Below, piece after piece: positions 12,756-23,645 of a stretch of DNA of 64,000 nt; position 1 is the first letter of the stretch; the number at the start of each line of letters is the position of its first letter. Under the pieces are notes generated by a model. That model was not told where the DNA came from and did no database searches. It saw only the letters and a program-made list of their open reading frames with translations. Both the position numbers and the translations under genes were made by a program. This stretch comes from Xiphophorus maculatus (taxonomy: Eukaryota > Chordata > Actinopteri > Cyprinodontiformes > Poeciliidae). The stretch lies in the NCBI RefSeq assembly GCF_002775205.1, contig NC_036450.1:25198288-25262287 (forward strand), read 5' to 3'.

Positions 12756-13038
12756 ACACCCCCGAATGAAATGCAGCAAATAAAAAGAGAGACGCAAACA
12801 CCCCCGAATGAAATGCAGCAAATAAAAAGAGAGACGCAAACACCCCCGAATGAAATGCAGCAAACAAAAAGAGAGACGCAAACACCCCCGAATGAAATGC
12901 AGCAAATAAAAAGAGAGACGCAAACACCCCCGAATGAAATGCAGCAAACAAAAAGAGAGACGCAAACACCCCCGAATGAAATGCAGCAAATAAAAAGAGA
13001 GACGCAAACACCCCCGAATGAAATGCAGCAAATAAAAA
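12756..13038 (+). repeat. 42-bp tandem repeat, 7 units
   Basis: The units start CACCCCCGAATGAAATGCAG and differ mainly at one site (CAAATAAAAAG or CAAACAAAAAG). They form the left arm of the foldback element. Confidence 0.9.
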
Positions 13039-13111
13039 GTGTTGAAAACGGAAGTGCTCCAGACCACTAGGGGGAGTCAAAGAAAATAGTATTCATTTCT
13101 ATGGGACCAGA

Positions 13112-13659
13112 TGCAAGATTCTTCTTCTTCTTCTTCTTCTTGGTATTTATTGGCGGTTGGCAACAAACTTACAGTAGCATTACCGCCACTTACCAGTATG
13201 GAGTGTGGTTCGAGATGGTCTATAAACTTTCACTTTCTACCTTTTCCCTCCATTAACTCCTGATTAAACATACCCCCACACATACACACCTGCTTATATT
13301 ATCCAACTTGCTTATAACTTTATATACCCCTCTTTGATATTCTTTACACATTCACACCCAACTTGCTCTACTCATATCCTATGAAATAGCTTTGTTTTTT
13401 TAAGATACCGAATAATTATTTGAATATGTCTACTCCCGAAATCTCTCCTCAAAAATTCTATTAAATTAAACCTTTCTTTAATACCTACACACTCTCTCAG
13501 CATGCATCTTCTCTCTTCTTCATACTTACAACACTCTAAAATAACATGCTCTATTGTTTCAGACTTCTCACAATAATCACACTTTCCAGATGCAAGATTC
13601 AGAGAGATACCTTTACTTTCTTTCAAATTTCTTTCTCTGAATCTTGCATCTGGTCCCAT
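13112..13659 (-). pseudogene. non-LTR retrotransposon 3' fragment with zinc-finger (zf-RVT-like) C-terminus
   Basis: A minus-strand frame at 13659-13372 encodes about 95 aa with CDYCEKSETIEHVILECCKY, the Cys/His pattern found after the reverse transcriptase in many non-LTR ORF2 proteins. Downstream of it the 3' UTR ends with CCAACCGCCAATAAATACC and a (GAA)n tail, read on the minus strand. The reverse transcriptase itself is absent, so this is a 5'-truncated copy. It lies in the loop of the foldback element. Confidence 0.7.
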
Positions 13660-13721
13660 AGAAATGAATACTATTTTCTTTGACTCCCCCTAGTGGTCTG
13701 GAGCACTTCCGTTTTCAACAC

Positions 13722-13920
13722 TTTTTGTTTGCTGCATTTCATTCGGGGGTGTTTGCGTCTCTCTTTTTATTTGCTGCATTTCATTCGGGGGTGTTTGCGT
13801 CTCTCTTTTTATTTGCTGCATTTCATTCGGGGGTGTTTGCGTCTCTCTTTTTATTTGCTGCATTTCATTCGGGGGTGTTTGCGTCTCTCTTTTTATTTGC
13901 TGCATTTCATTCGGGGGTGT
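13722..13920 (-). repeat. 42-bp tandem repeat, 5 units (right arm)
   Basis: Inverted copies of the units at 12756-13038. Two fewer units than the left arm and fewer variants show that the arms have changed length independently. Confidence 0.9.
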
Positions 13921-13981
13921 CTTCTTTTTTGTTTGCATGTTTTCTCTTTTGCTGCGCATTTGCACCTGTCGGCCACCGTAG

Positions 13982-15483
13982 TGCAGACTTCTGCTTTTAT
14001 CTCCTCATTCTGCAGCCTCTCTGCCGGGCGTCGGTCTGCTCCATCAGTTTTTGTTTTGTGTAACACAGAAGACTTTCGTCAGTTTTGTATGTTACGGTTA
14101 TGTAAGCGTGCAGCCGTGTGAATGTGAGGGAGACAGAGGAACGACACAGAGTCACTTCATCCAGTTTGTAGACCCTGGAGCCCGTTTAGACCAGGGTGTC
14201 CAAACTGTTGAACTGACCAAGGCAAGACTCGGTTTCTCTGTTGTTTGTGTCGTTTCATTTTTCAATAATTAGGCCTTAGTCATGTATAACACCTCTGATG
14301 TGTTTTGTATCCAGGAACCTAAGAAAAAGCTTAAAGACCCATTATTTAGCTTCTTAATATATTTTTTGAACATATAGATGTTTTAGATTCTGGTGTTTGT
14401 CAGAGTCACTCTCAGCTGAGCCGCAGTTGCCACTAAATACGTTTTGTTTTACCATACTGTACTTTCCATGGATGTTATTGCTGTTGTTATAATTTATGCT
14501 GCTGTTTGTTGTTTTTTCTTCTCTCTTCCTGCAGGTTTAGAGGCAGACTGCTAGGATGCTGACTTGTGTTCTCTCTGCTTCTCTCTCTCCTCTACTCCTG
14601 TCTTCTTTCTCTTTAAACCTTTTCCCCCTTTCACTTCTTTTTTTTTTTTCATGGCGAAAGTCGCAATGTTCCACTTGTGAAAGTAAACCTGCTGGTTCTC
14701 ACTTTGACACTCAGACAAATGGGCAACCATGATCCTCGACTAAGCTTGCATGACGGGGTAATGAAGAGGTCATTTAGTTTCATTTTATGTGTTACAGGCA
14801 CAAACAAAAGCTACGTCCACAGGAAGGTCCTGAATTCTCTTATTGATATTTCACAAACTCCCACAGTGCAAAGACTTTAGTAATTGTTTGAGACGTGGAG
14901 CACGATAAAGGAAACCTGGATGTTCTCGAGTCTCTTAAAGTCGCAGGAGAAGAAAAAACGTTCAACGTTCTAGGAAATGGTTTAGGGTTGTTTTAGGTTT
15001 TCACCCTATGAGAATATTTGAATAGCTGCAGCCAAAAAGCGATCAAATTGTTTACAGAAAACCAGTTTCTGAAAATTTGAAGCAGTTAATTAAAAAAAAC
15101 AAAAACAACAACAAACATTTTATAAAGAGATCCAACTGAATCAAACACTAATATTTACTTATTTAAGCTACAAATCATAAATTCTCCACAAAGTAGGAGC
15201 AGAAAAATAGATTTGTTCTCATTAACTGGAGCAAAAAACCTCTGAAAAAAATACCCTAAAAATCCTGTATTTATTCGGGTCATGTTGGTCTGATATTAAA
15301 TGTTATTTGATGAATGTAAAACTTTTAAGTTTGACATATAAAAACCTGTTATAGCAAGAAATATTTCCCACTGTAAATCACACGGTTTACATTTTCACTG
15401 TAATCTATGCATGAAAATTTAAATAATCGATGCAATCAATATATTTTACAAGCAGTAAACATAATTAGATCTATAAGTGGGCA
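13982..15483. other. intergenic, no gene recognised
   Basis: Mostly AT-rich with short poly-T and poly-A runs. No exon, domain or clear mobile-element ends seen. Confidence 0.5.
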
Positions 15484-15905
15484 GATCGATCCAAAATATC
15501 GATACCAAGTCTGTATCAATATCGGACTGAAATTGAGGTAAGACTTCTATTTCACATTCCCTTTTGAAATCCGTTTTTGTGTTGCAGTTTCTCAATTCTA
15601 CTTAAAAATCTGGTTTTTCTCTAAAATATTTTTTTTTTGCATTTGAATGAATTAGGGGGGAAAAAATGCACGCACATTTTAGCTTTTCTATTGTTTCTGT
15701 TTTTCGTTTTTTTAAGGCGTTTTGTAGATGCATATCAACGTCTCTCCAACGTTTTAACTGAATAAACCAAAAAGAAAAATACAGAAAAACAGCTAAAGGT
15801 CAGAAGTTTGATGATACAACCAATAACAAAAAGTATCAGTATCGATATCGACCCTGTATTTGCTTGGTATGAGATTGATACCAAAATAGGTGGTACTGCA
15901 CATTA
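15484..15905. mobile_element. dispersed repeat with ATCGATACCAAG ends, copy 1
   Basis: The left part has AAAATATCGATACCAAGT. The right part has GTATCAGTATCGATATCGACC and a terminal TTGGTATGAGATTGATACC. The same arrangement occurs at 36005-36418. Probably a non-autonomous DNA element. Confidence 0.5.
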
Positions 15906-17257
15906 AGTCATTATAGAAAAAGTGAAATAAAATAACACAGGTCCTTAATAACATAAAAATCAAAACACCAAACGGTAAATTTAAACTCGTTTTAATCAAG
16001 GAAATCTTTATAATTTCACTCTGGGAAAAAAAAAAAAATAATAAAAAGTCTGGAACTTTAAAATCACATCTTTGTTTTATGAAAATTTACTTTTTATTAT
16101 TATTTTTTTTCTTTAGTCAAGAAATTTAGATAATACATTTTCTTTTATACATATTTGAAAATATCTTTTGCTGGTCTTGCTTTAGAATATATGTAAGCAG
16201 ATTTATTTATTTATTTTTTATTTCAATATACTTCTCATTTGGGGGAGAAAAAAAAAAAAATCCATCAATGCATATCAGTCCAGACGTCGGATACAGCAGC
16301 TGTACCAGACATCCATCATGGCTCCGGCCCCTGGACCACAGAGAGCCTGGTGGTTGGGGGGGAAGAGAAAAACTCCTCGCCGTTTCTGATGTAGCGTTAG
16401 AAAGTTGGACCCTAGTGACCGTGCTGTTGTTGTGTGTTGTCCATCGTGGGGCCCGCTCCCCGCGTGTTTATAGCAGTGACCACCAGGGATGCTCTGGTGG
16501 TCACCCTACTGAAAACACTGTGGATTTTGCTTCGCTAAAACAATTGTATGTATAACATAAAACCCAGCTGATTTGCACTGTAACTGACTGCTGGAGTCAA
16601 AGCTTTAATTTATTCCATAACCCCCCCCCGCTGGACCCCCCTGTGCTGTGCGGATAATCCTCCCCCTGACATTTTGGATAATCTTTTCAACGAAGAGCCT
16701 GCAGATCTCAAACTGTACGTCCCTCTCTGGTTCTCTCTGGACCAGAGCAGGATGAATGCTCACCTTCTCCATAAACTCCAGCACAGGAAACATTTTAAAA
16801 AAAAAATCATCTTAAGCAGGTCCTCACTCTTTAAATAAGAACTATATGTTCCAAACTGGATGGTGGTCATTGGTTTCAGTTATTAAAAAACCAATCAGCT
16901 GGTTTTAATAGCACCTCTCTCTCTCTCTCCTCTTTTTTTAAACATAAAAGCATATTTCATCCTTTTTTTTTTTAAAACCAATGAGAAATATCTCATTTGC
17001 ACATTTTTTTCCACTTTCAGAGAATCACACAACCACTCCAACCTTTAACCCTGCAAACTTTTTTGAGATAATATACCAATAAGTCCCTGCACATGTACTT
17101 TTTACGCCACAATACTTTTTAGTAGGCTATTACAGCACGATTTGTCATGCACTTTTATCTGTCGCTTCTGCTTTTTTTTTCTTCTTTAATAAAAAATACC
17201 CCTAATGTCGCACATCTGCCGTGTGGCTTGGACTAACAGCTGCTGTGATTCTCCTGC
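15906..17257 (-). other. AT-rich stretch downstream of purb, probably including its 3' UTR
   Basis: No other gene is recognised. On the minus strand an AATAAA lies at about 16611-16616 (GGTTATGGAATAAATTAAAG), roughly 645 bp after the purb stop, and is a candidate poly(A) signal. A perfect 11-bp inverted repeat sits further on, at 16476-16504. Confidence 0.45.
16476..16504. repeat. perfect 11-bp hairpin
   Basis: GTGACCACCAG and CTGGTGGTCAC flank a 7-base loop (GGATGCT). Confidence 0.8.
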
Positions 17258-18151
17258 TCAGTCGTCATCCACGTCGTCCCCCTCGGACTCCTCTCTCCTC
17301 TCGTACATCTTGTCCCTCTGCCGCTCCTGGATCTCCTTCATCTCCTCGGCGTACCTGCAGAAGGCTCCTCCGAACTTGCCCCAGGCTTTGAACGGGATGG
17401 TGATAGAGTTCCTGTAGCTGGGCTTCACCTCGCTCACGCGCAGGAACACTCCGTATTTGTTGGAGCCGACGTCGAAAAAGAACCGCTTAGAGTCCACCAT
17501 GATGGAGGTGCCCTCCGGGAGCTCGCTGTAGCCCCCCGCGGCCGTGCCCCCTGTCAGCTCCTCGTCGTCTCCCCCGTAATCATCTATGAGCTTAGCCAGG
17601 GCGTCTCTGAACTCTATTAGCCCTTGCGCCGGAAGGGCAATGGTCTGGCCGGCCAGCATGCCACCCACGGGCCCCCCGACCCCAAAGCCAGGTCCGCGGT
17701 TTACGGTCTGCCGGATCCGCAGGAACCTACCCCGCTGGTTCTCCTTCAAGTCCAGGTAGTACTTGCGGTTTTCCCGGACAAGAAACTCGCTCTTTAGAGC
17801 TCGCCTCGGCCCACCATCTTCACCCGCGGTGGCCTGGGCTATTTGCTCCGGAGTGCTAGGCCCCAGCTGGGCGTAGTGCTCGATGAAATCCCCGAGGTAG
17901 TCACGGAACTCCGCCGCAACTGACAGCGAGAGGGTCAAGCGACTTTTGGAGCCCCCGGCCCCTACCTCGGCGATTTTAATGAACCTGCCTTTACTGTTCT
18001 GTTTGACATCCAAATAGAAGCGCTTGTTCTGAATGTCGAGGCGCTTAGACGCCAGCTCCTGGGTCTCCTGGTCCCGCTGAAAGTGCTGGAAGCCGCCTCC
18101 TCCTCCTCCGCTACTTCCACCGCGCTCACTCCCACTGTCGCCATCCGCCAT
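17258..18151 (-). CDS. purb: Pur-beta, purine-rich element binding protein
   Basis: Single-exon gene of 297 aa (ATG at 18151). It binds single-stranded purine-rich DNA and RNA and acts in transcription and mRNA control in nucleus and cytoplasm (family knowledge). The N-terminus [12 protein letters not shown] with a glycine run is typical of PURB. Three PUR repeats follow, at roughly residues 34-100 ([20 protein letters not shown]), 118-190 ([20 protein letters not shown]) and 212-285 ([20 protein letters not shown]). The acidic tail [11 protein letters not shown] is usual. The frame is open 45 codons further upstream, but MADGDSG matches the known start. Pur-alpha is less likely because of the N-terminus. 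Intronless structure is normal for this family, so it is not a retrocopy signal. Confidence 0.96.
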   Translation of the reverse strand: MADGDSGSERGGSSGGGGGGFQHFQRDQETQELASKRLDIQNKRFYLDVKQNSKGRFIKIAEVGAGGSKSRLTLSLSVAAEFRDYLGDFIEHYAQLGPSTPEQIAQATAGEDGGPRRALKSEFLVRENRKYYLDLKENQRGRFLRIRQTVNRGPGFGVGGPVGGMLAGQTIALPAQGLIEFRDALAKLIDDYGGDDEELTGGTAAGGYSELPEGTSIMVDSKRFFFDVGSNKYGVFLRVSEVKPSYRNSITIPFKAWGKFGGAFCRYAEEMKEIQERQRDKMYERREESEGDDVDDD

Positions 18152-18239
18152 CTTCAGCTCCACCATTCGGCTTCTGCCCCCCTCTTTCTGAGCAGCAGCT
18201 CGCTGCGTGCAGTCGTCAGCCAGTGTCGCGCGTTCTCCC

Positions 18240-18385
18240 CTCACGTTCTCCACTGAAGCGCTGTGATTGGCCAAAACGCTTGCCACTTCGACAACTTCAC
18301 AAGTTTATGGCGTTTTTTATTGGTCAATAAATTTGCCTGCTATCGTCCATCTTTAATATCGCTGGTCAGCCATTGGTCCACAAAA
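18240..18385 (-). promoter_or_regulatory. purb promoter with three CCAAT boxes
   Basis: Upstream of the purb start, three CCAAT boxes (ATTGG on the plus strand) start at 18266, 18319 and 18372, exactly 53 bp apart each time. This fits an NF-Y type promoter. No TATA box was identified. Confidence 0.6.
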
Positions 18386-18854
18386 CAGTCGAAGTTATGT
18401 CAGCTAATTCGTACTTTTTTCAAACTTTTGATTTTATTTTATTAAAGTTGTAAAATCACAATAGTTGTGTAACATAATTATTTTTATTTTTAAAATACGT
18501 TTTTGAATAATAGGAGAAATAGTTTCTTCTTCAATAATAGCTACAACGTGACGTGACTGTCCAGTTCTTTAACTAAAGCCTGAAGTATTAGCTTCTGGAA
18601 ATATAAGTAACTATCAAATGGGCAGATTTTTTTTACACTTGTTTTCTAAACCATTGTGTTACTACATTGTTGTTGCATTACCCGATTTTGCAAGTGGATG
18701 TCGCTATTGTATACTCTTCACCCTCCACTTCTTCTCAGTCAAGTGTGACAGCATCCTCTCTGTAAGATTAAATGACAACTAAAATGTGGTTTGGTAATAT
18801 GCAAAAAGTCAAATTGACAAGAGCTCTCACAGTAGTAACACTGAATTTAAGTGT
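18386..18854. other. intergenic, nothing recognised
   Basis: AT-rich sequence without exon or clear repeat ends. Confidence 0.5.
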
Positions 18855-19075
18855 AGCTCAAGTCAGGTTTATTTGTAAAACACATTTCAGCAACAAGGCA
18901 GTTCAAAGTGCTTTACATAATGAAAACATCATAGTGATCAATTATGAAACAAGGAATAAACATTACATTTTGTCAAATACCATCAACAAAATTATCAGGC
19001 AAATATACATCAAATATATTGGTCAATGTTTCACTTTCTACTAATCAAAGGCAACTCTAACTAGACAGGTGGGTT
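18855..19075. repeat. dispersed fish repeat (AGGTTTATTTGTA type)
   Basis: Contains CAGGTTTATTTGTAAAACAC, AGTTCAAAGTGCTTTACATA and GACAGGTGGGTTTTTGAAG, phrases common in a high-copy fish retroelement tail. Ends are approximate. Confidence 0.5.
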
Positions 19076-20413
19076 TTTGAAGCCTTGTTTTTAAATTACT
19101 GTGTTTTGGTGGTTTTACAGTTTTAGATTATTTATTAGTATTATTTATATTCTTTGTTCAGATATATAAAAAAATAGAAGATTTGAAGTTTAATCTACTA
19201 TGTCATTTCATCAGGTTTTCCTCCCTGTAAGTCACAGTCCAGTACAAACCAGTAAATCAAGTTCCAAACTCTTACCTGCACAGCCAAGCATTGTGAAGGG
19301 CTTCGTTTCCATGGGAACCTTCATAAAGCCAACAACCTAGAAGCTGTCAGCTGGAAGTTGCTGGAACCTCAGTTTCAATTTCCATAATGGTGCAACAATT
19401 ACATAATTTCAAAATTGTAAGGGTGCTGGCCAAAAAAGCACACCCTGAAGCTTGACTGGATACCAATCAAAATGTCTTCTACAGAAAAGGTTTGTGGTCA
19501 AATGAGACAAAGTTTGAGTTGAAGTGATAAGAAGTATGAAAAAAATCGAGGCTTTCAAACATGATATTACTTTCAAGTGGTTAAAATAAAATAGCACACT
19601 TAAATACCACTCCGCATTTCAAAATCCTTTTTTTTTGTATGCCGCTCTTATAAAATTCAAATCAACAGCCGTAACACCAGAATGATGCAAGCTAATTATA
19701 AACAACGCTAACGATAGCAGCTATGTCACACACACAGAATAGCTTTGGAATGATGGAAGCCTCTGCTGTTGACATGTTGGTATGGTGGGCCCTTTAAAAA
19801 TCTATTAGGGCCCCAAAAAGGCATCAGTGCTACCAGCTGATGCCTTGTGTTCTCAGTGCAAACAAAGAGAAAACAAGTAAACAGCACAATTTTCAAATGA
19901 TTTTATTTCTTCTGGACAAATGTGATAATATGTAAAAAAAAAAAAAAAAGAAGAAAGGATTTGTCCTGTTTGTGTCGTCTTTTACGGCTCAGTTTTCAGA
20001 GACATTTTTGGCCATGAAACTCATATGAAAGGAACTTGATTCTTTTTTCACACATCACATACTTCACTGTTACGACAAAGAACATGTCTTTTTCAAATAA
20101 AAGTTACATACCGTAGCTTTAACATAAATCACAGCATAATAAAGAAGCACACCTGCACAATAGAGCCTACTTTCACTCTGCTGAGGAACCCGTTGACTCT
20201 GGCAGGAGCTGCTCACACAGAACTCGCGATGATTTTTCATTCATTTAAATTCATTTTCACAGTCACAATAACACTCCACTCTAAACAAACAGCTTCGTCG
20301 GTCCAGTTTTAAATAGATCAAAACTGTACAGAGGCAGATACACACTGTTCACATTATTGCACGCCACCCAGTTCAGGTTGGAGTTTTAGGTTTTTTAAAG
20401 TCTTTTGGTTCTA
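19076..20413. other. intergenic, nothing recognised
   Basis: No exon or domain found on either strand. AT-rich with poly-A and poly-T runs. Confidence 0.5.
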
Positions 20414-20845
20414 TGATTAACTAGAGATGCACTGACCTAATATTAATTATCTGTATTGGTCGCAAAATAGAAACCATTTGAAAGAAGGTTTATTTCAGTT
20501 TATTTTTTACATGTTTTACCAAGACAGTCTGCCTATTGTTTTTGTTAGATTCAGTTTCTTTATTATTTATGTTAAATTGGCTGTTATACTCACAACTGCA
20601 CTGACTGAACAGATTAAAGTTGTTTTTACGTGTTTGACCAAACTTGTGAAGCTGTTGGTGTGTTTGTGTGTGCTGTACCGGTGCAGAGTTATCAAATAAG
20701 TTTGCAATTCAGTACAATTATGTCTGAGTTGAAAAAAAAAGTTTAAAGTCGATTCAGCTGCACTGGATCGGTACTGGCCCATTCTTAACTTCAGATATCG
20801 GTATCAGAAGTGAAAAAAGTGGATTGGCGCATTTGTATGATTAAC
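20414..20845. mobile_element. hAT-type MITE with 8-bp target duplication
   Basis: A 416-bp element (20422-20837) is flanked by the direct repeat TGATTAAC (20414-20421 and 20838-20845). Ends TAGAGATGCACTGACC and, inverted, TACAAATGCGCCAATCC are imperfect inverted repeats. 8-bp duplications are diagnostic of hAT. It lies 73 bp beyond the ved stop codon. Confidence 0.85.
20559..20564 (-). promoter_or_regulatory. candidate poly(A) signal of ved inside a hAT MITE
   Basis: The first AATAAA on the minus strand after the ved stop is here, within the MITE at 20422-20837. No hexamer lies between the stop and the element. Confidence 0.4.
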
Positions 20846-20917
20846 AGGATGGCTTCAGTAGTTTTGTTAAAAAATAACAAAATCTGCTGGTTCTAAATTT
20901 GGTACCAACATCACCGA

Positions 20918-23645
20918 TCAGTAGTACTGGGGGTACGCTGGGTAGGTTCCTCTGAGGTGAGAGGCGGCGGCGGCGGCGGGCAGCATGACTCCTGGGAGGC
21001 TGCTGTACTCGTAGAAGGAGTCCAGCGGCAGAGCAGAGGTGCTGGATAGAGGCGAGCTGTACTGAAGGCTGTGAGGGTGAACGTAGGTCACGGGGGCGTC
21101 GGGGTCCGGCGCCACCACGGCGGCGGTGGCAGCGGCCGGGTGGTACCTGGGGTACGGGCCGGGCCTGTAGGCCTGCAGCTCGGGGTAATGCAGGAAGTGA
21201 GACCCAACGTTGGCCTGGCAGGCGTGGGCCAGGGCGTCCTGCACCGTCCTCTTCAGCTTCATCCGCCTGTTCTGGAACCAGTTCCTGATCTGAGACAAAC
21301 ATCACAGAGGGAACGTACGAGGCTGAAGCAAACGTGACGGATGATAAACAGCGTTTCACTGAAAAATCTATGTGAAGATGAAACATTTTACAAAAAAAAC
21401 TAAAAAAGCAAAAAGTTAAATGAAACTGACATTTATAAAATCAATTTATACATTCAGATTTGTTTGGTACCAATAATGAATAAATCCTTTTCCGTCCCAG
21501 GTACAGGAGGGACAGAAGAGGAAGTTGAACTTAGTTGAAAGTAAGTAATACTTTCAACAACTTACAAAATATTTTCACCCTGATTTATTATGAAGGTACT
21601 TGTAACCTGGTTACTATCTTATTTTTTTTGTAGTTGTGCCACCCTAAAATTTTTTACTGGCCAGCCTGGTCAAAACTGGTGATGAAAGTTTTCTGGAGAC
21701 ATCAATGCCAAATATAACCTGTAATATATGGAGTGCAAGTTTAAAGTGAGGAAATTAAAATAAAATTAAAGTTTTGGAACGGCTTAAAAAGTAACACATG
21801 AGTCCCAGACAGTGACTGCTTTACTGAAAAACAACCCACATATCTATTAAGTTCAAAGTAATTCAAAGAAAGTCATTTTCTAGGGTTCTGAACGTAACAT
21901 GAAAACGTTAAAGTTCTTAGCTGTTTTATTAAATGTTAAAATAGAGAACAAACAAAATGTAAAACATCAAAAATGAATCCTGTTAGATTAAAACACATTT
22001 TCCAAATGGTCATAACAAAAAAAAAACATGAACTGAACTTAAAGTATCAATCACTTCTAATTATGGTGCATAATTAGTGAAGACATTTAGAATCAATGTG
22101 TGTTAAAGGTTAAAGGTCAGAACAAGAATATGATCTGAGTTTTTTCTTAAGCTGTCTGCTGAGCAGCAGTGGAAGCTAGCTGAGGACGGTCACCTGCTTG
22201 TCAGAGAGGTTGAGCTTCTTGCAGAGCTCCGCCTTGTCCTGCGTTCCCAGGTACGCGTTCCTCTTGAACGCCCCCTCCAGGCTGCTGATCTGCTCCGCTG
22301 TGAAGGCCGTGCGGGGCCTCCTGCCCACCGGGGGCGACGGTGGAGACGTGCAGGAGGCGCTGTCGGCGTGGGCGGAGGGGGACTGAGGCTGACCGCCTTC
22401 GCTCTCGTAGCCGGAGGTCTCCTCCTCGGTGCTGAAACCGGCCTCACTTCCTGCTTACAGCCAGAGACGAGCAGGACAGGACTTTAAGGGAACCTTAACA
22501 ACGAGCAGACACAGAGCTGAGCGGCCACTGGTGGTGTTATATGAAGGGAAGCACATGGACCACTGTTTCTGTGAAGGTTCCCAGGAATTCTCAGTGGCGA
22601 CCACAAGGGGGGGCCAGAGGGTGACCATTGCCCCCTAGAGAGCCATGTTCAGTTCATACAAAGACAGTCATCTTCCTCAATCAAAACGTAAATGTGAAAC
22701 CCAATAAATACATTCTAAATATTTTTTTATTTTCACCTATGCCACCCGCAACTTTTTTACCTGGACTTGGACTTGCCACCCCAAAGAAAAATGTAGAAAT
22801 TATAAAGCAAATGTTGGCATATTTATGTGGTTCTGTGAGAAAAGACATATAATTATCTCATAGTTATTGCTTTGCAGATAAATATAGAGAATAGTATTGT
22901 CTTATAAAACTAAATACCAGTGAAAACCAACATGTTTTAATTCTAATTTGTAATATTGAAATCCTTAAATTGTTCCAGCTGATACCAAAAATCATATTAT
23001 ACTAGTTCACCAGAACAAAGACACTAAACTAAGTAAAATGTTGTTGAATGTTTCTGCAAAAGTGAAAAGCAAAAGTAAATTGATTACTATTAGAGTAGTA
23101 GAAATAACTATTAGCCTAAAAATGAATAAATAATCAAATAAATGAAAAATTGTAAATTCAGTAAGTAGCATATTTTAACTGTACTATTATTTATTAAAGT
23201 TAAGTGAAAAAAATATATAAAGCTTTAAGTTGTAAAAGAGAAATTTGATTAATAAAATAAAGCACAAAGTTGAACTATCCTGATGTTGACATTTTAAATG
23301 TGAAATCCAATATTTATTAGTACTTTTAGGAAAAGAGTCATTAGAATGTTTATGTTTTTTCCCCATAAAGTGCATAAATAAGCAGCAGATAGCAGTTCTG
23401 AACTCGCCGCCTTTAACGGTTTACAGAGTGAAACTCTCACCCTGATTCCTGGGAGACGTTCGGAGCTGAGGAGCTTCCTGACTGATGGTGTCAATGTGCT
23501 GCTGCTGCTGCTCCGGTTCTGGAATCTTCTCAGGTTTTGGTTTGCAGTAAAAACCCGGCAGACTCTCTGAATGTGTCCCCCAAACTGCTGGCCCCGCCGG
23601 CTTGCTGCTCTGAGCCAGCCACTCAATGGAGAAATGGCCCTTCAT
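20918..23645 (-). CDS. ved: VENT-class homeobox transcription factor (ved-like)
   Basis: Three coding exons: 23645-23441, 22450-22194 and 21289-20918. All junctions are GT-AG in consistent phase (1, 0), giving 277 aa. The N-terminus MKGHFSIEWLAQSS is the VENT-family start motif. A Ser/Pro-rich linker follows, then a homeodomain at about 111-170 (RRPRTAFTAEQISSLEGAF to IRNWFQNRRMKLKR, with the key Asn51 at residue 161). Homeodomain position 47 is Asn, where I recall Thr in the classic Vent/Vox proteins. The C-terminus is rich in Tyr, Pro and Ala. Such proteins are ventralising transcriptional repressors in the gastrula (family knowledge). The choice of ved over vox or vent rests on the TAF/QIRNWF homeodomain and is moderately sure; the VENT class is secure. 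Confidence 0.85.

Larger units (their letters stand above)
12695..13981. mobile_element. palindromic (foldback) element with 42-bp repeat arms and a LINE insert
   Basis: The two arms are long inverted copies. The left begins CTACGGTGGCCGACAGGTGC and the right ends with its reverse complement. Each arm carries tandem 42-bp units (7 left, 5 right) and an inner unique part containing CCACTAGGGGGAGTCAAAG. The ends are CGGTGGCC next to TA on both sides, which fits a TA target duplication as in mariner/Tc1-type MITEs (inference). The centre is occupied by a LINE 3' fragment. In-frame translation of the arms on both strands is a by-product of the 42-bp period and not evidence of a gene. Confidence 0.7.

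Noticed and set aside
12756-13920. CRISPR-like array
   Set aside because: The units are contiguous tandem repeats without unique spacers, in a vertebrate genome.
12655-14121. Open frames of 90-142 codons on both strands in the 42-bp repeats
   Set aside because: 42 is divisible by 3, so any stop-free frame stays open through the array; there is no domain and the arms are inverted copies.
16605-16793. Minus-strand 62-codon frame (FPVLEFMEKVSIHPALVQRE) as a small gene
   Set aside because: It lies in the probable purb 3' UTR, matches no family I know, and has no supporting start context or splice sites.
18152-18286. N-terminally extended purb start at 18286
   Set aside because: The extra 45 residues are unlike PURB, whereas [12 protein letters not shown] fits the known start; the extension overlaps the CCAAT box at 18266.
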